From UBA4416 sp035439445 (lineage in GTDB: Bacteria; Bacteroidota; Bacteroidia; B-17B0; Aurantibacillaceae), in NCBI GenBank assembly GCA_035439445.1, contig DAORKG010000016.1, positions 7,983-71,982 on the forward strand: a stretch of DNA of 64,000 nucleotides. The letters are read 5' to 3'. How positions within the stretch are numbered: position 1 is the stretch's first letter; every line of letters starts with the position of its first letter. The notes beneath the pieces were generated by a model, which had not been told where the DNA came from, did not search any database, and saw nothing but the letters and a program-made list of their open reading frames with translations. Both the position numbers and the translations under genes were made by a program. This document shows positions 43,345-51,864 of the stretch, one piece after another.

Positions 43345-44187
43345 TTACTCCTCTATAATCGATATTTTCATTCTTATATCAATTAATGGACGGTCGTCTT
43401 TGTTTTTTCCAACAGCAGCTATTTTGTCAATTACTCCCAAACCTTCTATCACTTCCCCAAAAATAGTGTATTGACTATCCAAATGTGGGGTACCGCCAAT
43501 AGTTTTATATATGTTGCGATGCTCTATAGGAAATGAATAGTGAGGTGTTTTGGTGTATTCTTCATCTACTAATTTATTTACTATTTTAAAGTACACCATC
43601 AAACTGTCGTTGTTTTGTTCTTTTTTAAAAGTATCTATTTTTTCTTTCAAACTTTTGTTTTCTGGTTTGTTTAAAATATCTTCTTTTAATTTAGTTATTA
43701 GGGATTTATTGATTCGTTTCTCGTAAGCTATTAAGTCTTCATCTGTTCTTACTTTACCTTGCACAATATAAAATTGGCAAGCTGATGATGCTCTTTCAGG
43801 ATTCACATCATCGCCGTTTCTAGCAGCACAAAGCATACCTTTTTTATGACAGAGAGTGGGTACAAACTCTGCAGGGATTGTGTATTTTAAATCTCCGTCT
43901 CCTAATAATTTTGCTGGCTCGGCATGCTTACTGTCGGGATCGCCACCTTGTATCATAAAATCTTGTATCACACGATGAAACAAAAGACTATCGTAAAAAT
44001 GCTCTCGTACTAATTTTAAAAAATTGTCACGATGTTTGGGTGTTTCATTAAATAATTTGATTTTCATATTACCAAATTCTGTAGAAATCAGAATGGTTTC
44101 TTTTGAATAGGTTTGAGAAAGCCCTGTTTTAATCATTAAAACCAAGTATAGACTCAATATTATTGTTTGAAGATGTATTTTATTCAT
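43345..44187 (-). CDS. Secreted cyclophilin-type peptidyl-prolyl isomerase
   Basis: The frame is open to a TTG at 44211, but the ATG at 44187 begins the signal peptide (L-Q-T-I-I-L-S-L-Y-L-V-L-M, then G-L-S-Q) and is preferred, giving 280 residues. The isomerase domain shows F-H-R-V-I-Q-D-F-M-I-Q-G-G-D (active Arg and Gln) and A-C-Q-F-Y-I-V-Q-G, while Y-T-I-F-G-E-V-I-E-G-L-G-V-I-D-K-I closes the domain. Between the two halves is a lysine-rich helical insert of about 75 residues, larger than in E. coli PpiA. It likely folds envelope proteins in the periplasm. Confidence 0.88.
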   Translation of the reverse strand: MNKIHLQTIILSLYLVLMIKTGLSQTYSKETILISTEFGNMKIKLFNETPKHRDNFLKLVREHFYDSLLFHRVIQDFMIQGGDPDSKHAEPAKLLGDGDLKYTIPAEFVPTLCHKKGMLCAARNGDDVNPERASSACQFYIVQGKVRTDEDLIAYEKRINKSLITKLKEDILNKPENKSLKEKIDTFKKEQNNDSLMVYFKIVNKLVDEEYTKTPHYSFPIEHRNIYKTIGGTPHLDSQYTIFGEVIEGLGVIDKIAAVGKNKDDRPLIDIRMKISIIEE

Positions 44188-44244
44188 TTTTTTATTATAT
44201 TTGGGGTACAAATATTAATCCAATATCATTAATATAAAAACAAA

Positions 44245-44601
44245 ATGAAATTAAAATTATTTATATCCTCTCTTGCGATTGGTTTAACTGTTTTGGTATT
44301 TAATAGTTCTTGTGAGAAAAAAACAGACTGCAAGTTAATTATTAAAACACAGGATTCTTATGGTAATGTTAAGCCAATGGCTACTGTGAAACTTTATGCA
44401 AATGTTAAAACAGCATCAGGATCTACGGTAGAAGCTGATTTAAAAGCGGAAGGGGTATCAGATGGGGGAGGTAGTAGTTCATATACATTTAAATTACCTG
44501 CTATTTTAGATGTGAAAGCAGTTTTAGATACTTTAGAAGGTATTGGAATTGTTAAGCTAGAGGAAGGAAAAACGGTTGAAAAAATTGTAGTTTTAAAATA
44601 A
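44245..44601 (+). CDS. Small lipoprotein of unknown function
   Basis: 118 residues. The signal peptide ends in V-F-N-S-S-C, so lipidation at Cys23 is likely. The mature part is a short beta-rich domain (D-C-K-L-I-I-K-T-Q-D-S-Y-G-N-V-K-P), possibly a transthyretin-like or carboxypeptidase regulatory-type sandwich. No motif gives a function. It is divergent from the cyclophilin gene and is followed by a terminator. Confidence 0.7.
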   Translation: MKLKLFISSLAIGLTVLVFNSSCEKKTDCKLIIKTQDSYGNVKPMATVKLYANVKTASGSTVEADLKAEGVSDGGGSSSYTFKLPAILDVKAVLDTLEGIGIVKLEEGKTVEKIVVLK

Positions 44602-44616
44602 AATATATTTAGTGCG

Positions 44617-44649
44617 AAAAATCCCCGGCAGTATGTCGGGGATTTTTTG
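44617..44649. terminator. Intrinsic terminator between convergent genes
   Basis: AAAATCCCCG (44618-44627) pairs with CGGGGATTTT (44637-44646), extendable by G-U and A-T pairs into the loop, with T runs on both strands. It serves the lipoprotein and, on the minus strand, the glycosyltransferase whose stop lies at 44651. Confidence 0.85.
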
Positions 44650-44650
44650 T

Positions 44651-45844
44651 TTACAGTGTATTGTAAAAAGAAATAAGATTTGCTGCAATTTTTTTGTAGT
44701 CAAATATTTTTTCAGCCAATTCTCTGGCAGATTTTTGAAGATCAGATTTTTTTTCTGAGTCGCTTAATAATGTAAATATTGCTTTAATAAAATCCTCTTT
44801 ACTGTCAGCAATCATCATATCCTTATTGCTTGTATATAAAATGCCTTCGGCACCTATACTTGTGGTAATTATAGCTTTACCATACGCTAATCCTTCTACC
44901 AATTTTATTCTTAATCCACTGCCTGACCAAAGAGGGACAAGCATAATGTCATAATCATGATAGAATTCAGCCGAATCTTTCACATCAGTAATAATTGTAA
45001 TATTAGCCGAAGCCAAATTTTTAATTCTTTCGGGCATTCCTCGACCTGCTAAAATTAATTGAGCATCGGTTTTTTGTTTGATGACATCAGGCCACACTTG
45101 TTCAATAAACCATTCAACAGCTTCAATATTTGGCATCCAATCCATGGCCGCAAAATGAAACAATGTGTTTGGGTATTTTGAAGTATTATTTGCCTTATAA
45201 TCGTTTAAATTAACTCCAGTTAAACATGTGTGTAAAGGCTTTTCGGATGATATAGAGGAAATTGTTTTTTTGTCTTCATCTGTAATCGTAACTATGGAAT
45301 CTACAGCTTTAAAAGCATTAATTTCAAAGTGTTTTAAACGATTGTTTTGAAGTGTTAAGTATGTTTTTTTTAGAATATTTTTTTCATTCGTAAGGTGTCT
45401 TTCCCAAATCTGATGTTCCAAATTATGACTTCTTAATACAACTTTGGCATTAGAATATTTACGTATAGTAGGAATATAAGTACACATGAAAACCCCTTCC
45501 AATTGAATAATGTCAAATGAAGTTTGTGTTAGTTTTTTGATTAATGCGTCTTCGTATTCTTTGAAAAAGAAACGACTTACAAAATAAGATTGGGAGGAAA
45601 ATAAATTTAATAAAGCTCCCATGGCACTTGTATTAGTGTCTTTGTATACAGATTGATAGTGTGTTTTTTCTTTAAACCCTAAAGGAATATTTTTTTCAGG
45701 CTTAAAATGCTTTTTAGTATTAATAGCAAGTAAATGCAATTCTACTCCATTATCAGCTAATCCTTCAGCTAATGTGCATATGGCAATGGAACTTCCGTCG
45801 TTTGCCGGATATGGAGCCTTATTGCATAGTTGTAGTATTCGCAT
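44651..45844 (-). CDS. Glycosyltransferase, GT4-like
   Basis: 397 residues. It starts with M-R-I-L-Q-L-C-N-K-A-P-Y-P-A-N-D-G, typical of the GT4 group related to capsular and wbu-type transferases. A middle S-H-N-L-E-H-Q-I-W motif (near 140) and the C-terminal G-S-G-L-R-I-K-L-V-E-G-L-A-Y-G-K-A segment are the nucleotide-sugar site; the family E-x7-E is only partly kept. The start lies 26 bases inside the 3' end of the LptF/LptG gene, so translation is coupled. It probably decorates LPS or surface glycan; specificity unknown. Confidence 0.85.
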   Translation of the reverse strand: MRILQLCNKAPYPANDGSSIAICTLAEGLADNGVELHLLAINTKKHFKPEKNIPLGFKEKTHYQSVYKDTNTSAMGALLNLFSSQSYFVSRFFFKEYEDALIKKLTQTSFDIIQLEGVFMCTYIPTIRKYSNAKVVLRSHNLEHQIWERHLTNEKNILKKTYLTLQNNRLKHFEINAFKAVDSIVTITDEDKKTISSISSEKPLHTCLTGVNLNDYKANNTSKYPNTLFHFAAMDWMPNIEAVEWFIEQVWPDVIKQKTDAQLILAGRGMPERIKNLASANITIITDVKDSAEFYHDYDIMLVPLWSGSGLRIKLVEGLAYGKAIITTSIGAEGILYTSNKDMMIADSKEDFIKAIFTLLSDSEKKSDLQKSARELAEKIFDYKKIAANLISFYNTL

Positions 45845-47261
45845 TTTTCTTTTGCTTTAACAAATTTTTAATAGGATCGATATAGGATGATAAATCGAAT
45901 AATGCAGAATCTTTAGCCGCTTTGTAAGTCAAGAAAATACCTAGAGGTAAAAAAAGTAACAAAGGAAACCAGCTGCCAAATATTACTGTATAAACTTCTT
46001 CTATAACCAGATCTTCAAATATGATTGAAACAACATAATATAATAAGAAAAATAATACCGCAACAACAACCGGAAGTCCCATACCTCCTTTTCTAATGAT
46101 AGCACCTAATGAAGCGCCTACAAAGAAAAGTACAATACATGCAAAAGAAATACTGATTTTTTTATGCCAACCCATTTGGTAATCTATTTTATTGATTTTT
46201 TTATTATAAACTTCCTCATTAATTGAATCAATATAACTACTAGAACTGCGTACTAAGTTTTGGGCGTTTTCTATGCTTCTTCTAAATTCATCTTTATTTA
46301 ACGATGCGTAAAATTTTTTAATAGGTTCATGAGCTTTATTTAAACTAATTGATCTAAGTGTTCTAACAATAAAATAATTATTAAACTGGTTTTGCAGGTT
46401 TTTATATTTTCCGTCAATGGCTATATTCATTGTATCAATTTCTCTATCAATTTGCCAAATATTCATCATTTCGTGATGTCCTTTAAACAGTTCTTCTTCT
46501 GTTTGTTTCATCTTAAACCCACTCATGTCTACATTAACGTTCAATTCTTTGTAAATTAATTGCATTAACGGGCGAGTATTTTTGTGGTTTGTCTCTTGTA
46601 TGATGTCTTCATATCGAGTACCATTATTAAGTTGTATCTGTAAATAGTTAGTGTCTGCTGATGTTTTCATTTTTCCACTATCAGCGTAGAGTTGTATGTT
46701 ATTACCAAGACCATCAGAATGGTCGTATATATTTAAGTTATACAAAGTTTGCCCGTCCTTACTTTTCTTACCTACTTTTATACTGTAACCATCCAGTTGA
46801 CTGTAATATACACCTTCTTTGATACTTAAAGTTGGTTTTGCTTGACGAATGTCCCATAACATTCGAGCTGATTTTAAGGTAATTTCAGGTAAAAGAAAAT
46901 TATTGAATATGAATGTAAATGCCGCTAAAAATAAAATAAAGGCAAAAATGGGCCTAATTATTCTGAATAATGATAAGCCTGATGATTTCATAGCAGCCAA
47001 TTCATAATTTTCTGCAAGGCTACCAAAGGTCATAATGGAAGAAAGCAAAACTGCCAACGGCATTGCCACAGGGATAAATGTAAGAAAAGAGTACACAAAG
47101 AACTTAGTTAAAATCCAAGCCCCCATACCTTTTCCCACAATGTCATCCATATAGGTGAAAACATGAATTAAAAAAAACACAAAAACCCCAATGAAGAGAG
47201 TTAAGAAAAAAGGCGGTAGGTAAGCCTTTAACAGATATTTATGTAATACTTTAGTTTCCAA
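45819..47261 (-). CDS. LptF/LptG-family LPS export permease
   Basis: 480 residues. Three membrane segments near the N-terminus (about 15-35, 50-75, 95-120), a periplasmic beta-jellyroll-like middle (about 140-340, with G-Y-S-I-K-V-G and the G-L-G-N-N-I loop), and three further membrane segments to about 445. The opening L-H-K-Y-L-L-K-A-Y-L-P-P-F and F-G-S-L-A-E-N-Y-E-L-A-A-M-K-S-S-G-L-S match the coupling helix of LptF/LptG that docks on the LptB ATPase. It extracts LPS from the inner membrane toward LptA. Only one such gene is present here; a partner is expected elsewhere. Confidence 0.9.
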   Translation of the reverse strand: METKVLHKYLLKAYLPPFFLTLFIGVFVFFLIHVFTYMDDIVGKGMGAWILTKFFVYSFLTFIPVAMPLAVLLSSIMTFGSLAENYELAAMKSSGLSLFRIIRPIFAFILFLAAFTFIFNNFLLPEITLKSARMLWDIRQAKPTLSIKEGVYYSQLDGYSIKVGKKSKDGQTLYNLNIYDHSDGLGNNIQLYADSGKMKTSADTNYLQIQLNNGTRYEDIIQETNHKNTRPLMQLIYKELNVNVDMSGFKMKQTEEELFKGHHEMMNIWQIDREIDTMNIAIDGKYKNLQNQFNNYFIVRTLRSISLNKAHEPIKKFYASLNKDEFRRSIENAQNLVRSSSSYIDSINEEVYNKKINKIDYQMGWHKKISISFACIVLFFVGASLGAIIRKGGMGLPVVVAVLFFLLYYVVSIIFEDLVIEEVYTVIFGSWFPLLLFLPLGIFLTYKAAKDSALFDLSSYIDPIKNLLKQKKNANTTTMQ

Positions 47262-47322
47262 TATTTGGGCTAATTTAAAGTATATTTTTTAATAGGAAGT
47301 ATACAAATTATATAAACTTTGT

Positions 47323-47330
47323 TATTTTTG
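47323..47330 (+). promoter_or_regulatory. -7 element close to the GT2 start codon
   Basis: TATTTTTG ends six bases before the ATG at 47337. If the start of transcription is about seven bases downstream, the mRNA would be leaderless or nearly so. No clear -33 box. Confidence 0.45.
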
Positions 47331-47336
47331 TAAGAT

Positions 47337-48086
47337 ATGATTAATGGTAAAAAGATAGTGGTTGTATTGCCTGCTTATAATGCGGCATTAACCTTAAAAC
47401 GTACATACGATGAAATTCCATTCGATATTGTTGATGAGGTAGTTTTGGTGGATGATCATAGTACGGATAATACCGCAGAAGTTGGTCGTCAATTAGGTAT
47501 CAAGCATGTTATTCGTCACGAAAAAAATAAAGGTTATGGCGGTAATCAAAAAACTTGTTATGATAAAGCTTTAGAAATAGGTGCTGATATCGTAATTATG
47601 GTTCATCCGGATTATCAATATACCCCAAAACTTATTCATAGTATGAGCTATATAATAGCTAATGAATTATATCCTTCTGTTTTTGGTTCCCGTATTTTAG
47701 GAAAAGGAGCATTAAAAGGAGGTATGCCGATGTATAAATATATCTTTAATCGTTGCTTAACTTTAACTCAAAATATTTTAATTAATCAAAAATTAAGTGA
47801 ATATCATACAGGATACAGAGCATTTAACAGAGAAATTTTAGAAACAATTTCATATCACGAAAACTCTGATGATTTTGTATTTGATAATCAAATGATTTCT
47901 CAGATTTTTTATGCGGGCTTTGAAATTGCTGAAATAACTTGCCCTACTAAATATTTCCCTGAAGCAAGTTCTATTAATTTTAGAAGAAGCGCTAAATATG
48001 GTATGGGAGTCTTAGGCGTTTCTTTTACTCATTTCTTTAATAAATTAGGCTTAGCCAAAAGTAAAATTTACAAAAGAAAGAAATAA
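47337..48086 (+). CDS. Glycosyltransferase family 2 (dolichyl-phosphate mannosyltransferase-like)
   Basis: 249 residues. GT-A fold signatures: V-V-L-P-A-Y-N-A-A near residue 10, V-D-D-H-S-T-D-N-T near 38, and a D-x-D-like segment P-D-Y-Q-Y-T-P-K-L near 94, then Y-H-T-G-Y-R-A-F-N near 160. The family transfers sugars from NDP-sugars to lipid carriers or proteins. It has no C-terminal membrane helix of the DPM1 type. Its -7 element is unusually near the start codon. Confidence 0.87.
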   Translation: MINGKKIVVVLPAYNAALTLKRTYDEIPFDIVDEVVLVDDHSTDNTAEVGRQLGIKHVIRHEKNKGYGGNQKTCYDKALEIGADIVIMVHPDYQYTPKLIHSMSYIIANELYPSVFGSRILGKGALKGGMPMYKYIFNRCLTLTQNILINQKLSEYHTGYRAFNREILETISYHENSDDFVFDNQMISQIFYAGFEIAEITCPTKYFPEASSINFRRSAKYGMGVLGVSFTHFFNKLGLAKSKIYKRKK

Positions 48087-48108
48087 TAACTTTTTAAATT
48101 TTCTTCTG

Positions 48109-49194
48109 ATGATAAAACCCAAATTGATTGCTGTAGTGTTGCTACTAGCTATGTTACCTTCATGTAAATCGTGTAAGGATAAAAAAACAGAAGAAGCTGA
48201 AACTCCGGAAACGCCCATTGATGGACCAAGTGTGGATAATACTTTGGGTTTTGGAGTATTGAGTAAAGTAAATGGTATTTGGGATGGACCAGTATCTTCT
48301 ACAACTGGTTTAGGAAGCTATCCGCAATGGATAGTTGATTTTAGACCAATATCAGAAAATCAAACGTCTGCTAAAAACGAACTCGATTCTTTAAATGATA
48401 TTTTCATGTCGTTTTTTATTGTGAAGCATAATAATCAATACAAAGTAGCATTTAGAAATGGAGGTTCTTTTGTGGGAATGAAACGTTCATCTTATCTTCT
48501 GGCAGATAGTGTTTCGGAGACAGCTAGTCAATCGTATTATCGTTTTTCTGAGGCAGTACAGGGAAAATCAAGGGCGTATTCGGAGGTAATTAGGAAGGGA
48601 GACAGTTTGATATTGAAATCGTATACCAATAAAACTAATACTTTGCCGTCTGCTGTTCCACACATGACTTGGAAATCGCAATTGAAAGATAGCACATCGG
48701 CAGCTGCGGCATTAGCAGCATTTGCCTTCCCTAAAAAATCTGTGACAAAAGATTTTTCTTCAACATTTGTAGGGCAAACAGAATCAATTTATTACTCCGG
48801 TTCAGGTATACCAGCCGGCGATCCTTATCCCGAAACGGCACAGCCATATTTAGGACAAACAATAGTTAATTACAGTTATGACGCTTCTCATGTTCCAAAC
48901 AGTAGTAAAAAGGTGTTTGTATTTATTATGACTCAACCTTTGTTTATTGGGCCAGTACCTAATTTAGCTAACTTAAAATACCGCTCTCGTTATGTAATTT
49001 TGGCTGCTAATGACACCAGTTTTTTGTTTAACTATATGCACCCAGGAACCTACTACGTTTATGCCTTTTACGATAGCGATGGTAACGGCTCGCCTAACAC
49101 GGGAGATTGGTTAAGTGCTGCTAATACCAGTTTTACGCTAAATGCATTGGGAACCACTACTGTAAATCCTCAAATAAATTTTACTATTCCGTAG
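48109..49194 (+). CDS. Lipoprotein of unknown function with a Ca-loop-like C-terminus
   Basis: 361 residues. A lipoprotein signal ends at L-P-S-C, lipidated at about residue 19. A proline/glutamate spacer follows, then a beta-rich domain with no recognised enzyme motif. Near the C-terminus the phrase Y-A-F-Y-D-S-D-G-N-G-S-P-N-T-G-D-W resembles a calcium-binding DxDxDG loop, as in surface proteins with D-x-D-G-N-G repeats. It starts 22 bases after the GT2 gene and may be cotranscribed. Confidence 0.7.
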   Translation: MIKPKLIAVVLLLAMLPSCKSCKDKKTEEAETPETPIDGPSVDNTLGFGVLSKVNGIWDGPVSSTTGLGSYPQWIVDFRPISENQTSAKNELDSLNDIFMSFFIVKHNNQYKVAFRNGGSFVGMKRSSYLLADSVSETASQSYYRFSEAVQGKSRAYSEVIRKGDSLILKSYTNKTNTLPSAVPHMTWKSQLKDSTSAAAALAAFAFPKKSVTKDFSSTFVGQTESIYYSGSGIPAGDPYPETAQPYLGQTIVNYSYDASHVPNSSKKVFVFIMTQPLFIGPVPNLANLKYRSRYVILAANDTSFLFNYMHPGTYYVYAFYDSDGNGSPNTGDWLSAANTSFTLNALGTTTVNPQINFTIP

Positions 49195-49198
49195 AGAT

Positions 49199-49828
49199 TT
49201 ATACTAATTTTAAATCTTGTAATAATTCTTTGACGTCTTTTCCTTTTGGCAGTAAGTGAGCTTTTATACCGATTTTTAAGGCTCCATTTACATGTTGCGG
49301 TGAATCGTCAATAAAAATGGTCTCAGAAGAATTGAGTTTATTTTCTTTTAAAACGGTTTCAAAAATCTCAGTGTCAGGTTTTCTCATTCCCATTCTACAT
49401 GAGTAATATACTTTTTCGAAAAAAGGCTCAAGGTTTTTATAGCCATGTTGTTGGTATAAATCTGCTTCAAATTGAGTGATATGGGTTTCGTTGGTGTTAC
49501 TCAATAAGAATATGCGGTAGTTGTTTTTAAGTTGTGACAAAAGTTCTAATCTGTGTTTCGGAAAATCCAGTAGCATAGCATTCCAGGCATAGAGAATATC
49601 GCCATCAGAAACGATTGACTTCAAATACTGTCTAAGTTCTAAGAAAAATTCAGATTCACTAATGTGTCCTTTATCAAATAAATCAAAAATTGGAGTTTGT
49701 TGCAGTTGAGTATATATAGATTCGAAAGGTTGCGCTGAAATTTTATTAAACTCAGAAATGGTTTTAGGTATATCCAGATTAATGATAACTCCTCCCAAGT
49801 CGAAAATTATATTTTTTATTTCAGGCAT
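49199..49828 (-). CDS. HAD-superfamily hydrolase (subfamily IA)
   Basis: A GTG at 49849 is in frame, but the ATG at 49828 is closer to the conserved start and is preferred, giving 209 residues. HAD motif I is D-L-G-G-V-I-I-N-L-D, in which the first Asp is the nucleophile although the usual D-x-D is changed to D-L-G; motif II is L-L-S-N-T-N, the Lys is in R-K-P-D-T-E-I-F, and motif IV is F-I-D-D-S. This variant with G at the third position is seen in many sugar phosphatases and YihX-like proteins. It should be a cytoplasmic phosphatase with unknown substrate. Confidence 0.85.
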   Translation of the reverse strand: MPEIKNIIFDLGGVIINLDIPKTISEFNKISAQPFESIYTQLQQTPIFDLFDKGHISESEFFLELRQYLKSIVSDGDILYAWNAMLLDFPKHRLELLSQLKNNYRIFLLSNTNETHITQFEADLYQQHGYKNLEPFFEKVYYSCRMGMRKPDTEIFETVLKENKLNSSETIFIDDSPQHVNGALKIGIKAHLLPKGKDVKELLQDLKLV

Positions 49829-49892
49829 AATATTTTGTTTATGTGCCACAAATATATATTTTTGCAGCCTAAATCTGAACTTAGGTTTAGAT

Positions 49893-49966
49893 GCTCCTAT
49901 AGCTCATTCGGTTAGAGCAACTGACTCATAATCAGTAGGTGCCTGGTTCGATTCCAGGTGGGAGCA
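49893..49966 (+). tRNA. tRNA with anticodon CAT (elongator Met likely)
   Basis: 74 bases fold into a full cloverleaf: acceptor GCTCCTA/TGGGAGC, D stem GCTC/GAGC, anticodon stem ACTGA/TCAGT with loop CTCATAA (anticodon 49927-49929), T stem CCTGG/CCAGG with loop TTCGATT. The discriminator base is A (49966) and no CCA is encoded. The G1-C pair rules out initiator tRNA. A CAT anticodon may also read as lysidine-modified Ile2; I favour Met but the sequence does not settle it. Confidence 0.93.
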
Positions 49967-49967
49967 C

Positions 49968-49998
49968 AAAAGCGAACTAAAAACGGTTCGCTTTTTTT
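49968..49998 (+). terminator. Intrinsic terminator of the tRNA gene
   Basis: AAAAGCGAAC (49968-49977) pairs with GTTCGCTTTT (49986-49995), loop eight bases, with a T run through 49998. Confidence 0.88.
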
Positions 49999-50115
49999 AT
50001 TTTATAATTGATATTTTCTAAATTGTTAGCATTAACTGCTATAATCTGTTATACTCAATTTTAATAGTAGTTATATGTAATAATTTGGTCAATAAATCTA
50101 TTAGTTACATACACA

Positions 50116-50508
50116 ATGAAACTGTTAAAGAAAATTCATCATATAGCTATAATATGTTCAGATTATGAAAAGTCTAAACATTTTTACACGAAGATTTTAG
50201 GCTTTGAAATAGTAAACGAGGTTTATAGGGAACAAAGAAATTCATATAAATTAGATTTGTCTCTAAATGGAGAATACATTATCGAATTATTTTCTTTCCC
50301 AAATCCACCAACCAGATTATCCAACCCTGAAGCTTGCGGATTACGTCATATAGCATTTGCAGTAGATAATTTGCAAAATGCTATTGATGAATTAAGTAAG
50401 CATGGTGTTATGGCGGAGGCTATCAGGATTGATGAGTTTACAGGGAAGAAATTTACTTTTTTTAATGATCCAGATCATTTGCCTATTGAGTTATATGAGA
50501 TAGGTTAA
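50116..50508 (+). CDS. VOC-family (glyoxalase I-like) protein
   Basis: 130 residues, a single glyoxalase/bleomycin-resistance domain. Metal-site residues seem present: His near position 8-9 in K-I-H-H-I-A, Glu in Y-I-I-E-L-F near 58, H in L-R-H-I-A-F near 78, and E in P-I-E-L-Y at the end. The phrase F-Y-T-K-I-L-G-F-E and the C-terminal L-P-I-E-L-Y resemble the YaeR/SMU1112c group. The reaction cannot be assigned; a small-molecule isomerase or dioxygenase activity is possible. It follows the tRNA unit after a 117-base gap. Confidence 0.85.
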   Translation: MKLLKKIHHIAIICSDYEKSKHFYTKILGFEIVNEVYREQRNSYKLDLSLNGEYIIELFSFPNPPTRLSNPEACGLRHIAFAVDNLQNAIDELSKHGVMAEAIRIDEFTGKKFTFFNDPDHLPIELYEIG

Positions 50509-50563
50509 TATTATCACAATCTAAATTCTTTATTTATATTTACAAGTAGACTAATTTTCACAT

Positions 50564-50950
50564 ATGAAAATTTCATTTAAAATCTCACTTGTTATTACAC
50601 TCCTATTAATTGTATGTTTAAATACAACATGTAAAAAAACAGTTGAGATATCTTATGATGGATATGTGTATGATTCATTAAGTAGCAAAAATCCAAAGGG
50701 AGTTTCCAGAGTGGTAGTTTTGTTGTCTGCCTGTAATGGAAAGCAGTCTGGTTATAATTCTCAATGTATGGGATCTTTATATACAATTGAACAGGCAACA
50801 ACAGATGCAGACGGACATTTTAGCATTCATTCAACAACTAAATTAAAGAATCAATCCTTTTATGTAGGTATTGAAAATAGCCCTTACAGTGCCGCAAACA
50901 TTGGTTATTCTCTTTCAAATTTGCCAACAAAGTTATATATGCATAACTAA
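50564..50950 (+). CDS. Small lipoprotein with carboxypeptidase-regulatory-like domain
   Basis: 128 residues. A lipoprotein signal ends at C-L-N-T-T-C, followed by K-K-T-V-E-I-S-Y-D-G-Y-V-Y-D, a transthyretin-like start common in Bacteroidota outer-membrane lipoproteins. The T-T-D-A-D-G-H-F-S-I phrase near 88-97 is characteristic of the CarboxypepD_reg-like sandwich. Four further cysteines may form disulfides. Function unknown. It converges with the next gene with a four-base overlap of stops. Confidence 0.75.
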   Translation: MKISFKISLVITLLLIVCLNTTCKKTVEISYDGYVYDSLSSKNPKGVSRVVVLLSACNGKQSGYNSQCMGSLYTIEQATTDADGHFSIHSTTKLKNQSFYVGIENSPYSAANIGYSLSNLPTKLYMHN

Positions 50951-51423
50951 CTAATTTCTTCCAAATCGTTTAAATAGTCTTGTTGTAAATCTTCATGAAG
51001 TCCTTTAATTAAAGTGTTGATTTTTTTTAATTGCTGCTCATACATATTTATAAGCAATTGACTTTTGTGATATGGTATATCAGAGGTTTTCATTTTACGA
51101 CAAAAGTAAATATGTAATTCAGCAGCTAAGGCTTTATCAGCAATATACTTGCAGTATTTTGTGATGAGACGTAACAGTTTTCGTAAACTCTTTTTGACGT
51201 AATATAAATTTGTTTGAGTTTTTAGTTCTTCAAAATGTTCGTCAATTTCAGTTTTTACAGCATTTACAAAGCTAGATTTATCATGTGACTGAAATAGTAG
51301 GTAATCTAAAAATTCTTTATTGTCTTTTTTATACTTTGCTAAGTGTAGGCAAAGATCTACCAATTGTTTTTGTGGCAACTCCACAAGTTCTTTTTTTAAT
51401 TCGCTGACAGTTGATGTTTTCAT
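50947..51423 (-). CDS. Hypothetical helical protein
   Basis: 158 residues, highly charged and helical (Y-V-K-K-S-L-R-K-L-L-R-L-I-T-K-Y near 77-92), without signal peptide or membrane segment. I do not recognise a characterised family; similar short helical proteins are common in this phylum. Its ATG shares one base with the stop of the thioesterase gene, so the two form one transcript and the relation may be functional. Confidence 0.65.
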   Translation of the reverse strand: MKTSTVSELKKELVELPQKQLVDLCLHLAKYKKDNKEFLDYLLFQSHDKSSFVNAVKTEIDEHFEELKTQTNLYYVKKSLRKLLRLITKYCKYIADKALAAELHIYFCRKMKTSDIPYHKSQLLINMYEQQLKKINTLIKGLHEDLQQDYLNDLEEIS

Positions 51424-51818
51424 TATTCAAACACTCTTGTAATTTCTGAATCAATACGTTTTGGTCGCTTTGTAACCGCATCCAAAAGATACCATGTTGT
51501 TTTAATTTTTGTGATAATAGTGTTATTATTCATATCAATTATTTCAACAAAGCGATCGGACTTTGCACCCTGGGGATCAGTGACCCATGTTTTTGCCATT
51601 AAATTACTATTTAAAAAAGCTGATTTTAAATAATCTATTTCATGTCTGCTAACAACCCATAATAATTGAGCTTTCATTTCAGAGGACGCAACCGAACTCC
51701 AGTGCGCGATTGCGATATCCTGAACCCATTTTAAATAAATGATGTTGTTTACATGACCATTTTCGTCAATATCTGATTGTAGGATTTTTATAGGGAGTTC
51801 AAAAAATTTATAGTTCAT
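51423..51818 (-). CDS. Acyl-CoA thioesterase of the 4HBT hotdog family
   Basis: 131 residues, the size of a single hotdog domain. The catalytic-type motif D-I-D-E-N-G-H-V-N-N-I-I-Y-L-K-W near 17-32 (Asp and the N-N pair) is clear. Such enzymes hydrolyse acyl-CoA to acid and CoA; YbgC-like Tol-Pal-linked and FcbC-like 4-hydroxybenzoyl-CoA types share this motif, so the chain length is unknown. It is first of a two-gene unit. Confidence 0.88.
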   Translation of the reverse strand: MNYKFFELPIKILQSDIDENGHVNNIIYLKWVQDIAIAHWSSVASSEMKAQLLWVVSRHEIDYLKSAFLNSNLMAKTWVTDPQGAKSDRFVEIIDMNNNTIITKIKTTWYLLDAVTKRPKRIDSEITRVFE

Positions 51819-51833
51819 GATGTTTAATTAAAA

Positions 51834-51857
51834 AAGCCAAAACATATGTTTTGGCTT
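51834..51857 (-). terminator. Intrinsic terminator of the secreted protein gene
   Basis: A perfect 24-base palindrome AAGCCAAAACAT/ATGTTTTGGCTT with T runs outside; on the minus strand it follows the stop at 51865 by seven bases. Confidence 0.87.
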
Positions 51858-51864
51858 GTATAGT

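Noticed and set aside
49893..50115. Integration site at the tRNA gene
   Set aside because: There is no integrase, no repeated tRNA 3' end, and the gene is followed by a normal terminator.
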